A stretch of 61,111 bases of DNA from Zygnema cylindricum (taxonomy: Eukaryota; Streptophyta; Zygnematophyceae; Zygnematales; Zygnemataceae): positions 1 through 61,111 of the forward strand of contig JBBHKE010002817.1 in assembly GCA_037447655.1 (NCBI GenBank). Direction: 5' to 3'. The number at the start of each line of letters is the position of its first letter. Positions within the stretch are counted from its first letter, which is position 1. Positions 44,671-57,486 of the stretch are shown one piece after another. The notes below the pieces were generated by a model, which had not been told where the DNA came from, searched no databases, and worked only from the letters and a program-made list of their open reading frames with translations. The translations under genes were made by a program, and so were the position numbers.

Positions 44671-47600
44671 ATGGGAGGGGGAGAATCTCAAGAAAAAAAG
44701 GCTCCAAAAATGGGATTTGGGGAGCACAGTTGTCTAGATACTCTTGTACGGGAAGAAGAGTTGCATATGAGAGAGGATTTAGTCCCTATGGCCTTTGTGT
44801 TTGATTCACCTGCAAAGGAAACCATTGAGGCATTCCCTCCTCCACCTCCTCCCTGCCTGACGCCCAAACAATTTCCCTCTTTGTCCGTGGCCGCCTAAGT
44901 CATGGCAGAGGAGAGGAAGAAGTTATCCCCTACGGCTTGCCGAAAGGGGTTAGCTTACAAGGATCCGTTCACGGGTCCCTTTCTATAAGTGGGGTTCTTT
45001 TCCCGGTCAAAGGTTCCCAGACTGAGATCTCCATAGACCCAACGATTTTGGCAGATCCCCGCTCTCCCAGGAGGAAATAACTCTTTGCACTTCACAATTG
45101 GCATGAGTTGAAGGTAAAAAAGAGTTAGTTTGAGGGTGACAAGCAAGGATAAATCAAAGGCCGTCCGACCTATAGGGGGATTAGTGGAGATTCTCAGCAG
45201 TTCATCCGAAAGTAGGTCATCTCGTTGTCTACCTGACAGACCCAGAGTGTCAGCACGATAGTAGGGCACACAATCAGAGGATACTGCCACTAGGTCAACC
45301 CGAGGTCACACAACTTTGCATGTCTAGGCTAGGGAAGAGTTAGCCAGAGGCATTCTCTAAAGACCCGGAATGGTAATTGGTCTGACCAACGAGGCAGCAA
45401 GGGGAGGTTTGCACCCGTTGTGAAGGAGGAAACTTTCCCTCCTCGACGAAATCCGCACCCAGACCGTCTCCTATAGACGTTCCGAATGTTAAACCTTCAG
45501 AAGGATTATGGCGTACCTTGGAAACTGATCCAGAGGTTCCGAGCATGGTGATTGTAGATCTGACTAAGGTGGTTAGCAGGACACAAGAGTTGGTGAAGAT
45601 AATGAAAGCACAAGGTCAAGCTAGGGCGAGGGTTCAAAAAGTTACGGTAGATTTGGAGGCTCTAAAGAAGGAAATATGGGCTTTATGCGAACAAGAAGTG
45701 AACCCTTTTCAAAAAGCTGGGCGCAGGTCCACTAAACTTTTCAATGGGCAGAGGTCCACTCCAACAGGGACTGGTCTACTCCAATAGGGACAAGGGTGCA
45801 TCCAAAGAAACCAATTCACGAAAGTAACAATACCACAGGCAGCCAACCAAGCATTCCTCTCTCACAAAAGAGCCGGGAAACACCTCTTCCGCGAGAAGGG
45901 GGAGGGATTACGAAACCTAATAAAAAGGGTTTGGGTGCAGACATTCTTTTTGACATTGTTGCTCCTCTTTGGGGAGTGCCAACTGTTGTTTCGGTGGAGG
46001 ACGCTTTTTGCAGTGGAAGCCTTGGTGGAGTTAAGAACGGACAAAAGGGTTTACATTCCCTTGAGGGATTCCACTCCTCCTACTTCTCCAACTAGACGAT
46101 CACCTGCTCTTCAAACTTCTCCTTTGCCTTCCCATTCCCCATCTACCGTAGTTTATGGATCTCTCAACCCACTTGTCTTAAACAACCATTTCGTCCTTGC
46201 CTATTCTCCTCCTCAACGGCGTTCTCCTTCTTCTTGTTTAGGAACTCCACCTTTGGAGACACCCAGGAGGCAAACCAGGAGAAAGACGCCTTATCCTACA
46301 AGGCCGTAGCAATCTCTCTCTCCGTAAAGGTCCATTTCCCACAGACCTTTGAACAGACCTTGTCTCCACATCCCATTGTTTAACATAGTTCTAATTGAGG
46401 AACAATATTCTCTTGGATATAGAGGAGCAAAAAATCCAACACCTCATTTAACACCGATACCATCCTCAGTGGGGGGGGGAATCATAACAGTTACACTCGC
46501 CCTTTGTATCGGAAGAGGAAGCGGTTTGGAACTAGAAGGTGTAGATCTAGGAGCAATTCCGCACACTTAGTTTGAAAGGCCCACCAGACCGGCCTTGCTA
46601 CTATTCACCAATCTTGCAGAGGAAGAGAAAAAGATGGGGGACATTCGGATCTCTACAGGGGGTAATTTCGGGATAGCATTTTCCGATATCGAACTATTGT
46701 GGAAATCCTTTACTCAATCTAAAATCATCAGATATTAGGGGTAGGGGCCATTTCGGATGATTTCAAAACTACCCTTTTCCTTATGATGGTCAACAATCTC
46801 TTTGGGGGCGCTTTGGCAGACTAGAAGGAGCAAGAACCTCTCTTGATGGCTCCCATCATTAAGATTTCACACCCGGCTCTCGATAGAGCAATCTTACAAG
46901 CGAAGGCCGATTTCGCCTCAACTGCAGCCGCCCCTACAATGCCCATCTTCACTGAAGAAATGAAGCTGCAAGCATATGGGGGAGCCTACATCAATAAACA
47001 ATAAGCTATTCAGGCCGCTAGGGCTCCCACTCAAATTATTGCCAATCCCACGCCTTGCACAACTCTTCTTGACACCTTCAGCCTTCGGTATACTAAATAG
47101 AATGAGTCCCCCATCAAGAAATTCACGCATTTTCGAAGCCTGAAAAACGAGACGCCGCAAACCTTTTTTTATAGGCTCTCAAGCCTCTTCCAGAATTCAA
47201 AATAGTCAAATATTGACCTTCCACCAATATCAACCAAATATTTTATCGCCTTCCGAAATTCGTTCAGACCTACAAGGCAAACTGCTCTAGATAACTTGAT
47301 TGCAGGCCAGGCAATCCAGGACATTAATCCCTTGGCTAATGAAATCTCCCTGGTGGCCATCAAACTGTACCACCATTTCGTCCACAACGAAGATTGGGAA
47401 AAGGTTGTCACTAGCAAGGCCACAGTTACCTTTGTCATGTTTGCCGGATAAACCTCTTTAAGCCATGAGGAACAAGAGGAAATTTAAGCTTTGCGGAAGC
47501 TTAAAGGGAAACAAGAAGCTGATAATGAATCAGAACCAGCCATGGGGGCGGATGACATACTGTTTTTGTATAATTGCCTGAATTGCTAACAGACAGGCCA

Positions 47601-49024
47601 AGGTTGGAAACTCTGCCCTCGGAAACTCAAACTCGAACTTGTCCTCAAGCAAAAAGAATGGGAGAAAAAAAGAGGTGAAAGGACCCGAAAACAACAGGAG
47701 AGGAAACAAAAAGAAGATGGGGAAGAAAGAACTCCGGTTACCAAAGAGAATTACCGCCCAACTCCTCGATTTGAAACCGTCAAGATGTCTCAATCGCAGC
47801 TGAGACTGAAAATTTGCCAAAATTCGACAATACTCGAATGTCCAACGAGCTCAGGGGAAAATACACAACCAAAGGTTCCAACTGTTCCTCGTGCGGCTTC
47901 ACGGGACACCAAGAAGAACAATGTTTCTACAAAAAAAGGGTACCAAAAAAAATGATGCAATTTGCCTTGTTCACTAGAGAAAGGGAAACCGCGGTCAACA
48001 CTCTCCCTCTTCAGCTCCTCTACCCATAAGGGCGTCGTATTTGGTCGATTCGTGAAACACTAGAGTTACCACCAAACTCGCTAACTCTTACACCGAAAAG
48101 GATTATCTAGCAGCGAAGCCAGCAATTAGCTGCCGTAGTAGCAGAATTGGCTGCCCTACGCTTGAAATCCTCTCCTAAACCTACACTTCTGATAGCAACA
48201 AAAAAACTCTCCTGATAAAAACATGAGTTATTGCTAAAGCTTGCGGAGCATGAGCAACAGACAAGAGCGGGTGAAGATGATGACGATGTCATGGGCTGAG
48301 ACTTAGAACCCTCAAAGGTCACCACGCACGAACCTTTCTATCTAGAGCGTGAAATGTGGGTGAAGGAGACTGTCGAAGATAGCTTCATAATACCACCTCA
48401 GAGCAGAGAAAGGACAGGCAGAAATCGGCTCAAGGTGACTATAATCAGAAAGTCACGTGGCCACTATCTTTTACTCCCCGGGCAATAATTATGAACCCAC
48501 AGATAGGCCTCGGGATCAAGCCTACACAACCACCGCTCTCGGCAACAAAGAAACATCCCCTATGCTTCGAAAACTATAAAACGGAAAAAGAAAAAAGGTT
48601 GGAAAAAGAAGAAATAAAAAAGGAGAATAGAAGCAACCAAGATTGGTTTGAAAGGTACTTCGCTGAGCACCCGGGAAATAGCACTCCAAAGTCCCCGCCC
48701 GCACCGGATTTGGAAGCAAAAAATGAGGAAGCAAAGGAGGGGGAGCAGGAGAAACTAAGGAACTAGATTCCCCCATTTTATTGCCTAATTATCAACCTCC
48801 TTCCCCCAAACTAATTGTTATGTTAATAAGGCATCTAATGCCCTACGCCCTCACCCAAGTGAAAACTCTAGCCTCATCCCATAATCTGCCCGAATATATC
48901 CTCATCTAGGCACTAGGAGAGGAGATCCACTTGAGACAAGGGAAACTAGCGATGGCAGATCAAGCCAGTTTTGTCTTTTTGTTGGCAGATTCCAAGACCC
49001 CTATGATGGATAGGGATTACTAGG
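44671..49024 (+). pseudogene. Ty3/gypsy G0 gag region with two CCHC knuckles
   Basis: An ORF from ATG 44671 (75 aa, ending in a proline-rich EAFPPPPPPCLTPKQFPSL stretch) probably begins gag. A coiled-coil-like segment is at 45518-45700. Capsid-like sequence is at about 47230-47450. Two zinc knuckles follow: CLNC-x4-Q-x4-C at 47575-47616 (the expected His is Gln, with an internal stop) and an intact CSSC-x4-H-x4-C at 47883-47924. A charged linker with many K/E/R residues lies between and after them, to a last open stretch (48820-49010). Stops and frameshifts abound. It is cut at 49024 by a copia LTR before any RT. Its LTR-like leader matches G3, so it is probably the missing 5' half of that family. 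Confidence 0.6.
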
Positions 49025-50017
49025 TGAGATTTTTTGTTCTCTATTGGACTACAAAATCTAGGAAGCCTCTAGATAGTGTTTAACTAATGCACTTCAAGCC
49101 ACAACCACTACTGCCAAAGAAGGCAAACTGACAGTTTGACCGTACCCCTATGCAGCCTCAACTCCCCTCAGTCTGTAGCAAAACGAATCACTAAAACCGG
49201 CCAACCAGCCGATAACTTATGAGCCGGCAAAAATGCCAACTTCATACAAAGCTCTCTAAGAGAGTGGTTTCTACCTACCAAATTTTCCTAAGTCCTAAAC
49301 CCCTCTCACAACCCCTATCTACTGAAGTACAAACCAATCACACCACTCTAAAGTACAGTTAGGTACTATAGGCGATATCATTTATGTACAGCCCGTGTAC
49401 AACAAGGCCAGTGAGTGGTCCCGTGTCTCCATTCCACTTGTCCGTATGTTCCCCGAAATTCTTGCGACCAAATGTTATCCCTCCACGTGACGCCACGTCA
49501 TGTCACGTCCATAAACGCCAAAGTGACCATTCTGCCATCTCGGTTGTGATATACGCCGTCGTATTAAATCCAACATTAAATGTCGGTTGTCGAAACAAGT
49601 GTTCGATTCATTTGTTTCGTGCGAAATGACGTCCGCACTTAAACTTTAACTAGTTTTATGTTCCTATGTTCACATTTTTGTTAATCCGTTTCATGATTAT
49701 TTACAAGTTTAAATATATATCACAACCCATGTAATTTAACGGACTTTTATGACAAACTGGTTAGAGCTAACGGCTACGCAGTATTCTATTGGTCGGATGT
49801 TCGAGTCATGTAGGACTCAACCTTTTGTTGAGAGTGACATAAGTCACTCTTTAGTCCTGCTTGTTGAACTAAGGTAGCCATAGCTCAACCACCCTCTTTA
49901 TCTTTCAGTGAATAGAGTAAGTATGGTGGTTAGAGAGAGGAGGTGGAGGCAGGCTGCCCGCTCTTTTCTAAATCCTTTAGACCTAAAAAATACTCTAGAA
50001 ATCTAATAGTTTCATCA
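49025..50017 (-). mobile_element. 3' LTR of a D-like copia (993 bp)
   Basis: It starts TGATGAAACTATTAG at 50017 after an AAGGGGAA polypurine tract and ends near TTTTTTCTCA at 49025. It is similar to the D LTR (19098-20143), including the GGTTAGAGCTAACGGCTACG tRNA-like segment (about 49755) and a hairpin at 49872-49960 whose arms differ in sequence but still pair. It is inserted into gypsy G0. Confidence 0.82.
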
Positions 50018-52968
50018 TTCCCCTTGTTTTATAGTATAATTCTAACTTCAGTTTTAGTCCACATTTTTCTCTGCAATATTTTAATTCGGGAGAGGGTACT
50101 CGTTCTGTCATCATATCAGCCACCATTTCCTCATCAGATCTATATACCAGATTCACAATCTTATTCTCAACTTTCTCTCTCACAAAACTCAATCTTATGT
50201 CCATATGCTTAGCCTTGAAATGATGTTTTGGATTAGTTGCAATTGCAATGGTAGCTCGATTATCACAAAACACTTCATGCACTCCCTCTTTCATATACCT
50301 TAATTCTTGCAACAAGGATTTGACCCACATTAACTCTTTCATTGCAAAATAAGAGGCCATGTACTCAGCCTCCATAGTAGACTAAACAACCACCGTTTGT
50401 TGCATACTGCTCCAACAACAAGCATCTTCCCCCACATATGACACATACCCTGAAGTGCATCTTCTTATAAGTGCATCCCTATAACTGGCATCACTCCAAG
50501 TAGTGATATTAGTGAGCTCACCTCCCTAATAAAACCATATTTATTTGTTTCCTACTAGATATCTCATGACTCTCTTGGCTGCCTCCTAATCTTTCTTCCT
50601 AGGATTGAAAAGACTCCTACTAAGGACTCCTACTGCTACCGCTATGTCTGACCTTGTACAGTTTATAAATTAGGTCATACTTCCTACGACTTATCTATAA
50701 CGAATAGACTTCATAAACTCTCTCTTCTATAGACTCATCTAATCATCTAAGATTATCATTCATCACTTACTTTCTTCAAGTCTATGGGAGTGGTACAACT
50801 GTTTGCGTTTTCACTCTGGAATTTCTCTAGCGTATTACCTATTGCTTATTTTTGAGTAAGTTTAAAATCCTCTTCCCCATATCTCTCTCCATTTGGATCC
50901 CCAAAATATATCTTGCCTCCCGTGAATCCTTCATATCAAATCTGCTTCTAAGGTATTTCTTTAACTTATTGATCTTTTCCAAAGATTTACTCAACACAAG
51001 GCGATCATCCACATAAATTGCAATAAAAATGACACCATTCTCATCGTCAAACATATAGATAGAATGGTAATAGCTGATCCCGATATATTTCAGACCGGTC
51101 AGAAACTCATCTATTTACTTATTCCACTGTCGAGGAGCGTACTTTAGTGTATATAAGAACTGTATGAGCGTGCAGACTTTGCTTTCTTCTCCTTCCTCCA
51201 CAAATCCCTCTGGTAGAATTATCAAAATTTATTCCTCTAACTCACCATTAAGAAAGGCAGTCGTAATATCCATCTGGTGTATTTCCATGTTTGCCGCTGC
51301 TGCGAGAGTGAGGAGAATCATTACTGATGGGAACGGAACAACTGGAGCAAAAGTCTCCTCATAGTCAATCCCCTCCTTTAGGGTGAACCCCTTTGCTACT
51401 AATCGTGCCTTATATATCTTAATGGTATTATCTGGGTTTTGTTTTAGTTTACACAACCATTTATGGCCAATCGCTTTTTTGTCCGAAGGAGAGTTTGCTA
51501 GTTCCCAAGTATTTGCTTCCATGATAGAGGCCCTCACATCATTTATGGCTCTAATCCATCTATCTTTCTCCAGACTATTTACTGCCTCCAAGTATGATTG
51601 AGGCTCATCTAGGTGAGATAGCTTAGTTAACTTGTAAGCGGCCTGTGTTTGCTCAATCCGTTTGCTGCTCTTTCTCCCCCCCTGAAACTCCGAAGCTAAG
51701 ATGGAGGGAAGTCTTCGATTTCTCCTTACTGTCTCATCAGCTCCCCTATCCATGGTAGCCGGTACCGGTTCCTCCTATTATGTATCTTCAAAGTCAATAG
51801 GAATATGTCAGGTTTCCGGTCAATCTCTTGTGTTCTAAATCTCCCCATAATCTGCAATCCATGTTTCACTCATGTCCCTTTCGGGAAGGATGGAGTCCTC
51901 CCACCTTGAGACTCAAATCTAATTCTTATCTTCTAGGTATATTTAAAGGGGTCAAATGATTTTCCTTCATCCATGACAACTAGGTGTTTGACCAGAATGA
52001 TATCTTTCATTGCTAAGTTGTAAACTCAATATCCTTTGACATCCTCATCATATCCTACAAAGTATCCTGGTTTTTTCTTAGCATCTAGTTTCCAAATTTT
52101 CTTATCCGTGTTAAGACTGTAAACTTGGCTACCGAATACTTTTAGGTGAGAGATATCTGGTTTCTTTCCCACCCAACTCTCATAAGGTGTCATTCCCTTT
52201 ACAGGTGAGGTAAGGACTCTTTTATTAATGTAGTTGGCACAGTTTATGGCCTCTGCCCAAAATCTCTTTCCTATTTTCTTGTCAGCTAACATACTACATG
52301 CACTATCTCCTAGTGTTCCATTGAACCTCTCAGCTACCCCATTTTGTTTCGGGTTATATGGTACGGTTTAGTGGTGCTGAACTCCCTCATCTCTCCAGTA
52401 TTCCTTAAACAGGTTAGAGGTATATTCCCCCCCATTATCACTCTTTATTCTTTTAATGGGGGTTCCATACAACTTCTCACTCAAGGCTTTATATTCTTTG
52501 AAGTAAGTTGATGTTTTAGAATTTGTTTTTAGGAAGTAGACTCTAGAGAATCTAGACCAGTCATCGGTATTGTCATCATAAACCTTTTTTTTCAAAGAAA
52601 AGTTACTTTTGAAGGTCCCCAGATATGTGTGTGGACGAGATCTAGTACTTTCTCACCTCTATTTGTGGCGGCTTTGGGAAAGGGAAGTTTGTGAGCCTTA
52701 CCTTGAGCACAACCACTACAATCATTCATCATTTTATTATCTCCAAACTGAATTCCTTCTAATACCCTAAGAATTTTCATTTCAATCAACCATTCAAAAT
52801 GCACATGCCCCAATTGTTTATGGCAAATCTTCAACTTAGGAACACCAACATATTAAGTATTCTTCTTTTCATTACTCAAGTTAAGCCTAAACGTTACTTG
52901 GCTACCTTTATTTGCCGTTAAGTAAACTTCATCCCCATACTTAGCTGTAAAGCCTCCCTTTCTAGTGA
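50018..52968 (-). pseudogene. Ty1/copia integrase-RT-RNase H, 5' truncated
   Basis: This is a D-like copia pol. The protease end and pre-integrase (52968-52592) have HKQLGHVHFEWL and CSGCAQGKAHKLPF. Integrase is in pieces (52595-52026): TDDWSRFSRVYFLK, KSDNGGEYTSN, FWAEAINCANY and ISHLKVFGSQVYSL. RT (51753-50800) has WELANSPSDKKAIGHKW, QMDITTAFLNGELEE and IAIYVDDRLVLSKS, where the usual Leu after VDD is Arg. RNase H (50600-50040) has MEAEYMASYF, DNRATIAIATNPKHHF and EMVADMMTERVPSPEL. It has many frameshifts and stops. The left (5') end is lost at about 52968, within the protease-integrase region. Confidence 0.85.
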
Positions 52969-53549
52969 ATGTTGTCCATAGCCATTTTCGGTCATGGATT
53001 TTCTCTTAGAAGCACCACGGACTACCCCAAAAACAACCTATTTTGAATCCACTCAGAATTCTTTAGAAATAACAAAATAATCTGAAACTACATAAGAAAA
53101 AAATTCTTCTGTCACTTAGTATCCCCAAAAAATTTCATATAAAAATACAAAAGTAAATTATCACATCACCCAGACAAAGTTGCTGAAAAACAGTATGCAA
53201 TAACTTTGGTAAATTTGATTAACTTCACAAAGAAGTTTCAATCAAAAAAGACAGAAAATAGGTCTAAAAACAAATCAAAATTATTCCAATTCAAATAGGA
53301 ACACACCTGCAAATTTTCAGATAATTCTGCTAATACACTTGAGAGCAATCCTCAATTGAAATTACCAAAAATGAGCAAAAACAGTTTTTGTCCAAAAAGT
53401 TCCAGTGTCCAAAAATGACTAAGTCCTACAAATATACACTAGAGCTTATTATTGACTGTACGGAGGCATACCAGCCGTATGTAACCTATCAAATACCTCT
53501 ATTTATGTGAATATACCCTATACTTCGTGATAAGTCATAAACAAAAGAT
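52969..53549. other. Unassigned AT-rich stretch
   Basis: I see no gene or repeat. It separates the truncated copia from the G3 LTR and does not resemble the other elements in the window. It may be old intergenic or other transposon DNA. Confidence 0.35.
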
Positions 53550-54376
53550 TGTCGAGCGTGCCGGAGAAACACGAAAGGAGGGCCCACTGCCCGGAGTAAT
53601 CGGCATTGGAGTTCTGCAAACAACCCCCCATAATCCGAATGCTTCCCATAATAATGCTTATGCCCACAGCTGCCCACCTTTCTCCCATAAACATGCATGC
53701 AAAAAATAGGGATGAGTGCCAGGGAGGGAGAAAAGATATCTCCTCCCCCTCCTTTCCCCACTTGGCCGCGAAAAGGAATGGAATTCTTGGTAATGGAGCC
53801 GAGTTCTACATAACAGCAAAATCTAAAAGATTATCCCAAAAGTTACGTGGCGTTCCACAATGTAGACCCCAAAGTGACAGGTGGCAACTGGTCGCATGTA
53901 ACAGGAATGGTAATCTTTGTAACGCAATAACTTTGTTGTCTTGCCTCCAATAGGCGCAAAATAAAGTGCGTTCCGCTCAGTTTGGAAAATAGAAGGATCT
54001 TGTCCGGCACTGTACACTTCTTTTGCCGTATTCCGATGACCGTACAAGGGAGAAAGGGCCTAGAAATCCATGGTGATATGAAGAAGTGCCGGTAAAGCCA
54101 ACGAGCTTGACAACTGTTGAGCGTGCCGGAGAAACAAGAGAGGAGGGCCCATAGCCCGGAGTAATTGGCATTGGAGTCCATTAAAAAACCCCCCAGAATG
54201 CGAATGCCTCCCATAATAATGCCTATGCCAACTGCTGCACACCTTTTTCCCATGAACATGCATGCAAAAAATAGGGATGAGTGCCTGGGGAGGGCGAAAA
54301 CATATCTCCTCCCCCTCTTTTTCCCACCCGACCGAGAAAAGGGATGGAATTCTTGGTAATGGAGCCGGGTTACGGA
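53550..54376 (-). mobile_element. Gypsy G3 3' LTR region with internal direct repeat
   Basis: Two ~262-bp direct copies (53550-53810 and 54115-54376) each end with a CGAGCGTGC / TGTTGAGCGTGCC edge and share the CCCATAAACATGCATGC-type block. Each resembles the 281-bp G1 LTR. A 304-bp spacer between them matches part of the G0 leader. The right edge follows the polypurine tract AAGAGGGGGGGAAA. This is either a long LTR with an internal duplication, or an LTR-spacer-LTR recombinant. Confidence 0.6.
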
Positions 54377-57300
54377 TTTCCCCCCCTCTTAGTCAACTGT
54401 GACAAAGAAATAAGAATAATTACCTGCCCAATTCATAGTTCCCGCAGAACCAAAGTGCAAAAGGTTTAGGACGAGGGTCCCAAGAGCCAGGGAGGCAAGA
54501 CTGATGCCAACACTGGTCACATCAATCACAAACCACTACAAGATTCCGAGAGAAGGACGAGAGGCAACCGGAGGAACATTAATGTGGATCAGCAAAGTAG
54601 GTGAGGTGGAAAGTAGGCTCGTCTTCCAATCCCCGGATGCGATAAGGAGCTACTTTGACCTGATTTTTCCTTGATTTTCCAACCGTTCTTTTCCTTCCAG
54701 TGTCAAAAAAGCCTTATTGGAAACCTCAACCACTTTAAAGATCACCATTGGCAGCGAAATGTCCCGAGTGTCCTTTTTTTGTTGTATCCGATACACGAAA
54801 TCCTAAGGCAAAAACCACTATTGCCGCGAGACAAAATACCCGCTTCGGCATTGCGAATACTAGAGTTGATCTCGGTGCTGAGCTGCTTGTAAATTCCCCA
54901 TGGCCAGAGGCATTTCTTGGTGAAATTCCTTGGCCCTGTCGGCAATCAGTTTCTCGACCGTGCCCTTGCTGTCCATCTCTGCAAGAACCACTGCTTCGGC
55001 GGCAGTGCCGGGTAGGATTGGATGTTGTCCGAACAAGATGAAATATGGACTTTAGGAGTGGAGGGATGCTTGCCGGCTCTTTTGTACCCCATGGCAATCG
55101 AAGGCACCTTTCTAACCCATTCTCTTAAGTCCACTTCCATAGTATATATACGTAGTGACCGCTTCACTTTCTATACGCACCTTTCGCCCAAACCCTCCGC
55201 TTGTGGGTGGTCTCACTGGTCAGCCGGTGGTTGATGAGGCACAATTCCAACAAGTTGGAGAATTCTCCCGCGAATTTGGATCCTTGGTCGGTCAAAACTT
55301 TGATAAGGGCCCCAAAATGAGACAACACTCTCTGCGAGAATGCGTCTGCAATCGCCTTGGACACTTTCCGGGGTAAGACCACCAATTCGATCAACTTGGA
55401 AAAATGCTCTATCATTACCAACACAAAGTTGTTCCCTCGTCTGCTAGAGGGAAGTGGACCAAGCAGATCGAGAGACCAAAGATAATTCTTTCACCGGATA
55501 GGAAGGGAATGAAGCTGGGCACCTCCCTTTCTGTCAAAAGCTGCTTTGACGCGGTCCTGGAAAGAACAAGTCCGCACAATCAGGTTGACTAGGATCCGTA
55601 ACGCGTGCCACCAGTATGATCTTGTGACCAGGGAGGTGGTTTGTTTCTGCACGAAATGGCCACATTGTTGGTGGAGGCGAAAAATAAGAGTCTCTATATC
55701 GGCCGAGGGAGGAACCACTTTCCTTGTCCCGTCTACCCATTTATGAATAAAAATGCCTCTCTCCCATTCGTATGTCGCCATTTGAGTCTGAACTTGGGAA
55801 AACTACACTCCAAACAAATGGGAAAGAGGTAAACCTTGTTGGATAGATTGAAGTGCCTCGGGGTCATTCCAAATATCTTTCCGTTTGGCACCTACCCCTC
55901 CACATCTGCAAAGAAAGTTGACCTCCCCCCCCTAGATTGAGGAAGCCAAATAAAGGCAGAGGAAGCTCGAATGAGTCCCAATTTGATTTCGAGATCCTCA
56001 TCGTGACGGGCCACGGTGGAATCTCTAGTGAAAGGGTTAAAATTTATGCTAAGCCCGTCGGCATTACCGTGGATTTCTTCGGCCTGGTGGATTATGTCGA
56101 AATCATGTTCGTGCAGTATTAACACCTATCTGAAGAGCTTGCCAGTTAGCTTGCTATTCTCCATAATCCACTTGAGAGGTTGGTGATCCGTAATTAGAGT
56201 AAAATGAACTATGCACAGATGTGGTCTTAAATGTTGGATGGCCCAAACAGCCGCCAGTAATTCTCCGTGGTAGTTGCTATAATTCCCCTCCGTGTGGTAG
56301 TTATTTTTATTTGCGTAAGCTACCACATATTCAACCCTGGCATCATCCAGTTGAGCTTAAACAACTCCCAATCCTAACCGTCTCTAATCACTGTAAAGGA
56401 GGAAAGACCTATGATGATCAGGCATTTGGAGCACTAGGTGTTGCTTTAGCGAATCCTTCAGAAACTAGAAGAAATCTGTTGCTCCTCCGTCCACTGCCAC
56501 TCTTAGTCCTTCCGCAACAACAGGTTCAAAGGCTGAGCGTGACTGCTAAATTTTGGGATGAACCTCCGATAGTAGTTAGCCTGGCCTAAAATCATGCGCA
56601 GTGCAAAGACTTTCTAAGGAGGGGGAAGGGCATCAAGGGCTGTCACCTTGATCATATGGGGACCCACTGTCCTTGGTGTAACTTCATGTCCTAGGTAAAT
56701 ATTATTCTGCTCCCCAAAAATTCCCTTACCCAGGTGACATTTTAAGCCCGCTGCTTAGAGAGCCGGGAGTACAATCTGTATGTGCTCCAAATTTTCCTCA
56801 AAGGTCTTCGAGAAGATTATAACATCGTCGATGTAGCACCTTGCAAAATCAATTCCCTAGAGCGCCTGTCCATGACATGTTGGAATTTGGCTGGTGAATT
56901 CTTTAGCCCGAATAGCATGTAGAGCCATTCATACAACCTAGACCTTGCCCAAAATGTTGTCCTTTCTCGGTGCTTTGGCTACATTGAAATCTGGTGGAAC
57001 CCATTCTTCATGTCCAAGGTGGAATAAATGGTGGCCCTGGCCGGCAAGTCCAAAATATCTTCTGGGGTAGGCATTGGGTATTGGTCAGGTACGATTGCCC
57101 TATTAAGCATTTAGTAGTGTTCACACATCCAAATGTCTTCCGTTTTCCCAAATGAGACCTTCTTGGGTGGGAGAACAGTTGGGGACGCAAAACCATGGAG
57201 TCCAGTACCTTCCTGCAGCAATCGTACTTCCACCAAGGTTTGTACATTGGTCGTTATGAATTCCTTTTCATTAAAGCTGAGCGGGTAGTGCTTCTGCCAA

Positions 57301-57486
57301 ACAGTAGATTTCTCGTCTATTAAATTGATCCGAAAGGTGGTCCTTTTGTAGATGCCAACGTCGATGTCCGACCAGGAGAACACCTGTTTGTTTTTCTCCA
57401 ACACGTTGGAGAGCCGGGCCTTTTGCTAGGGGTCCAACTGCTCCCTTAAGGTCCAATCCATCTTCACGGGTTCCACGACCACCCAT
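54377..57486 (-). pseudogene. Ty3/gypsy G3 RT-RNase H-integrase-PHD remnant
   Basis: RT (57420-56600) has VFSWSDIDVGIYKRT, GFASPTVLPPKK, IYSTLDMKNGFHQISM and CYIDDVIIFSKT (about 56843-56807). RNase H (about 56450-56100) has the LITDHQPLKWI and YHGELLAAVWAIQHLRPHL blocks. Integrase (55781-55150) has HQQCGHFVQKQTTSL with the zinc-binding cysteine region, WSLDLLGPLPSSRRG and VLTDQGSKFAGEF. The post-integrase domain is at 55100-54650. A PHD-like cluster closes the frame. Catalytic motifs of RT and integrase remain legible, but there are stops and frameshifts throughout. Synteny with G1 is complete over RT to PHD. The methyltransferase lies directly upstream. Confidence 0.86.
54435..54578 (-). other. 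PHD-finger-like module at the end of gypsy G3 pol
   Basis: The minus-strand frame reads CSSGC, then after 11 residues CD*CDQCWHQSCLPG and later LWFCGNY. It has ligands for C-x3-C, C-x2-C, WH-x2-C and W-x-C; the last Cys is Tyr here but Cys in G1, and one internal codon is a stop. Between the two decayed copies every PHD ligand position is seen as Cys/His at least once. Confidence 0.62.

Noticed and set aside
54748-55041. A 97-codon plus-strand ORF with CPECPFFVVSD at its start as a small zinc protein.
   Set aside because: It is the antisense shadow of the gypsy G3 post-integrase region, which is conserved on the other strand in G1.
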